From DATFYI01 sp035315125 (GTDB lineage Bacteria; Chloroflexota; Anaerolineae; Anaerolineales; Anaerolineaceae): a DNA stretch of 24,919 nt. Below are positions 22,696-24,919 of the stretch, in pieces. The translations under genes were made by a program, and so were the position numbers. Position 1 is the first letter of the stretch; each line of letters opens with the position of its first letter. The notes beneath the pieces are model-generated. The model searched no databases. It was given only the letters and a program-made list of their open reading frames with translations, and was not told the origin of the DNA. The DNA is taken from the NCBI GenBank assembly GCA_035315125.1, contig DATFYI010000228.1:1-24919 (forward strand). Reading direction: 5' to 3'.

Positions 22696-23814
22696 ATGGA
22701 AGAAAAAGCCTATTGGGTTGGGTTTAACCTTGTAAAGGGGATAGGCTCAGTCCGCCTGCATGGGTTGCTTGATTTCTATGGCCGTTTGAATATTGCCTGG
22801 CAAGCGCCGGCGGATTCGCTTCGGGCAGCAGGTCTCAGCCAAAAAATTATTGAAAATTTATTGGCGATCCGTAACCGGGTTAATCTGGAAGGACTTTTGG
22901 AGCGGTACAGGAACCAGGGTATCGAAGTGCTGACCTGGGAAGATGCCAGTTACCCAAACCGTTTGAAAGAAATCGACCAGCCGCCGCCGGTGCTATATCT
23001 ACGCGGGATGCTGGTGCCTGAAGATAGTTGGACAGTGGCAATTGTTGGCACACGTCGCATTACATCTTACGGGCGGCAAATCACAGAAGAATTAAGTGGT
23101 TACCTGGCCAGTAACGGAGTAACAATCGTCAGCGGTCTGGCCCGAGGTGTTGACAAAGTTGCCCATGAGGCAGCGCTCCAGGCGGGTGGACGCACTCTGG
23201 CAGTATTAGGTTGCGGAGTTGATCGGATTTATCCACCCGAGAACTTTCAATTAGCCGAAAAGATTATTAATCAAGGCGCTTTAATCAGCGATTATCCGCC
23301 CGGTACTCCCCCGGAGGGAATGAATTTTCCACCTCGCAATCGGATTATCTCTGGCCTTTCTCAGGCAGTTGTGGTTATTGAAGCTGGCGAGACCAGTGGA
23401 GCACTGATCACAGCCACATTTGCAGCCGAGCAGGGCCGGGAAGTTTTTTCTGTTCCGGGCAACATCCATGCTCCACAAAGTAAGGGCACCAATCGTTTAA
23501 TTCGCGATGGGGCTCGCCCTCTCCTGAGAGTGGAAGAAGTGTTGGAAATTTTAAACCTACAACAGATCCAGGAACACCGCCTTGCGCGAACTTTATTACC
23601 GGTTGATGACGTTGAGGCTTGTTTGCTGAAAGTTTTAGGTGATGAACCCCTGCATGTAGATGAGATACGCGCTCAATCAGGCTTGCCAATCGATAAAGTT
23701 TCGGCTACACTGGCGATGATGGAGCTAAAAGGGATGGTCCGCCAGGTAGGTGGAATGAATTATATAACGCTGAGAGAGACAAATTCTGAATACTGGATAG
23801 ACCCGAATGAATAG
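22696..23814 (+). CDS. dprA: DNA-processing protein DprA
   Basis: DprA protects incoming single-stranded DNA during natural transformation and loads RecA on it. The 372-residue product has an N-terminal helical SAM-like part (1-70). The Rossmann-like core carries VAIVGTRR (about 114-121), IVSGLARGVDKVAHEAAL, LGCGVDRIYPPEN, FPPRNRIISGLS (211-222), and ITATFAAEQGREVFSVPGNI. A C-terminal winged-helix domain (about 300-360) follows. All hallmark motifs are present. ATG 22696 is 15 bases after rimM, with AGG about ten bases upstream. dprA alone does not show that the organism is transformable, since it is widespread; no com genes are in the window. Its 3' end overlaps manC by eight bases. Confidence 0.96.
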   Translation: MEEKAYWVGFNLVKGIGSVRLHGLLDFYGRLNIAWQAPADSLRAAGLSQKIIENLLAIRNRVNLEGLLERYRNQGIEVLTWEDASYPNRLKEIDQPPPVLYLRGMLVPEDSWTVAIVGTRRITSYGRQITEELSGYLASNGVTIVSGLARGVDKVAHEAALQAGGRTLAVLGCGVDRIYPPENFQLAEKIINQGALISDYPPGTPPEGMNFPPRNRIISGLSQAVVVIEAGETSGALITATFAAEQGREVFSVPGNIHAPQSKGTNRLIRDGARPLLRVEEVLEILNLQQIQEHRLARTLLPVDDVEACLLKVLGDEPLHVDEIRAQSGLPIDKVSATLAMMELKGMVRQVGGMNYITLRETNSEYWIDPNE

Positions 23815-24898
23815 TCATTATTATGCTGTCATCATGGCAGGTGGCGGCGGAACACGACTTTGGCCGCTATCACGGCAGTCGCGTCCCAAGCAAATGTTAC
23901 GACTGGGTGGAGATCGGACTCTTTTCCAAATGGCAATTGACCGGCTGGATGGCGTTTTTCCACCAGAGCGTATCCTGGTCGTCACGATTGCCGAACAGGC
24001 TGTTCTATTGCAGGCGCAATGTCCTCAAATCCCGCAGGAAAATTTCCTTCTGGAACCTTTACCACGTGGGACAGCATCCGTGGTCGGATTGGCTGCCGTG
24101 GCAATCCAGCAGCGTGATGCAGATGCGACGATGGCGGTCCTGACAGCCGACCATTTTATCGAAAATGTCCCATATTTTCACCAGCTTATTTTGGCTGCTT
24201 ACGATCTCGCACAGGATGGCTATCTGGTCACATTAGGGATTAAACCAACTTTTCCAGCCACCGGTTACGGGTATATCCAGCGAGAGGAGCCATTAGGGCA
24301 ATATGGTAATTTTCAGGCTTACCGGGTAGTCAAGTTTAAAGAGAAGCCGGATGAAGAAACAGCTAAACAATTTGTGCAAAACGGGGATCACGATTGGAAT
24401 TCGGGTATGTTTGTTTGGCGGATTGACCGTATCATGCAAGAATTTCAAAAGTGGATGCCCGAACTGGCCGGTGGTTTAGCCAAAATTGACAGATCGTGGT
24501 CCGTGGATGAGCGTTCCGACGTGATACAATCGGTTTGGCCTGCCATTAAACCACAAACGATTGACTATGGTATTATGGAACGGGCCAGCCGTGTAGCGGT
24601 TTTGCCAGCAAATCAGTTGGGTTGGAATGATGTAGGCAGTTGGGACTCGTTATTTGATGTCCTGAAGCCGGATGAGAATGGCAATATCAACCTGGGTGCA
24701 AAGTACCTGGGATTGGATTCGAAGTCAACTCTTGTTTGTACAGATCAATCCGATCGATTGATCGTTACAATTGGCGTCCATGATTTAATTATAGTGGATA
24801 CCGGTGATTCGATCTTGATCTGTCCTAGAGATGAAGCTCAGAAGGTCCGGCAGTTAGTGAACTACCTTAAAGAGCATGGACTATCTGATTATTTGTAG
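23807..24898 (+). CDS. manC: Mannose-1-phosphate guanylyltransferase
   Basis: The enzyme makes GDP-mannose from mannose-1-phosphate and GTP, the precursor for mannose- and fucose-containing polysaccharides and glycolipids. The 363-residue product has the nucleotidyltransferase signature IMAGGGGTRLWPLSRQSRPK (about 9-28), LTADHFI, TGYGYIQ (152-158), KFKEKP, WNSGMFVW, DYGIMERA and GWNDVGSWDSL. It is the single-domain form; the isomerase cupin of bifunctional enzymes is missing. A C-terminal beta-helix part is present. ATG 23807 lies inside the end of dprA (8-base overlap) without a strong ribosome site, so translation is probably coupled. It could supply sugar donors for envelope glycosylation. 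Confidence 0.94.
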   Translation: MNSHYYAVIMAGGGGTRLWPLSRQSRPKQMLRLGGDRTLFQMAIDRLDGVFPPERILVVTIAEQAVLLQAQCPQIPQENFLLEPLPRGTASVVGLAAVAIQQRDADATMAVLTADHFIENVPYFHQLILAAYDLAQDGYLVTLGIKPTFPATGYGYIQREEPLGQYGNFQAYRVVKFKEKPDEETAKQFVQNGDHDWNSGMFVWRIDRIMQEFQKWMPELAGGLAKIDRSWSVDERSDVIQSVWPAIKPQTIDYGIMERASRVAVLPANQLGWNDVGSWDSLFDVLKPDENGNINLGAKYLGLDSKSTLVCTDQSDRLIVTIGVHDLIIVDTGDSILICPRDEAQKVRQLVNYLKEHGLSDYL

Positions 24899-24909
24899 AG
24901 AGAGGTTCT

Positions 24910-24919
24910 TTGGAAGCAT
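24910..24919 (+). CDS. Possible start of the next gene (partial)
   Basis: After the manC stop, AGAGAGG (24899-24905) is followed four bases later by TTG 24910, then GAA GCA. This looks like a ribosome site and a TTG start of a further gene cut off by the window end. Only three codons are visible. Confidence 0.3.

Overview
The window looks like a piece of chromosome from a Chloroflexota bacterium, most likely class Anaerolineae. This is inferred from protein style, not from a marker-gene comparison. At least five exported proteins carry long Thr/Pro-rich (TPTPT-type) linkers, the lipoproteins use FW/NBR1-type Ig-like domains, TTG starts are common, and base composition is moderate. I see no phage, IS element, CRISPR array, tRNA or rRNA. 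This is core chromosome plus a block of cell-envelope genes.

Left part (1-5688, + strand): the C-terminal end of a TrmH/SpoU RNA methyltransferase, ruvA, an unrecognised polytopic membrane protein that is visibly a tandem duplication of one ~137-residue unit, a leader region, uvrA, and a membrane-anchored protein with two LysM domains. The uvrA leader has an extended -10 promoter, a possible near-leaderless 31-codon ORF and a hairpin at its stop codon.

Middle part (5705-18116, - strand): in transcription order these are a large GT39-like membrane glycosyltransferase, a DegV-family lipid-binding protein, a DUF1015 protein, a small unknown protein and an M23 lipoprotein, the last three tightly packed. 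Then come a membrane-anchored PD40 (TolB-like) propeller protein with an uncharacterised C-terminal region, a second M23 lipoprotein 11 nt after it, two paralogous lipoproteins with Ig-like domains, and queG (epoxyqueuosine reductase). The M23, PD40, Ig-like and LysM genes together suggest a peptidoglycan- or envelope-associated module. That functional link is inference from exported architecture and proximity.

Right part: clpP, a PPOX/F420-type flavin oxidoreductase and a MarR regulator lie on the - strand. They are divergent from ffh-rpsP-khpA-rimM-dprA-manC on the + strand. The marR promoter carries a perfect 22-bp palindrome at its start point, so autorepression of marR and the oxidoreductase is likely. 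The + strand run combines protein targeting (ffh), ribosomal protein S16, an RNA-binding KH protein and 16S maturation factor RimM. It continues into dprA and a mannose-1-phosphate guanylyltransferase, not the familiar trmD-rplS.

The best leads for something undescribed are the duplicated membrane protein, the C-terminal region of the PD40 protein with its paired M23 enzyme, the uvrA leader, and GC-rich hairpins inside the first codons of queG and rimM.
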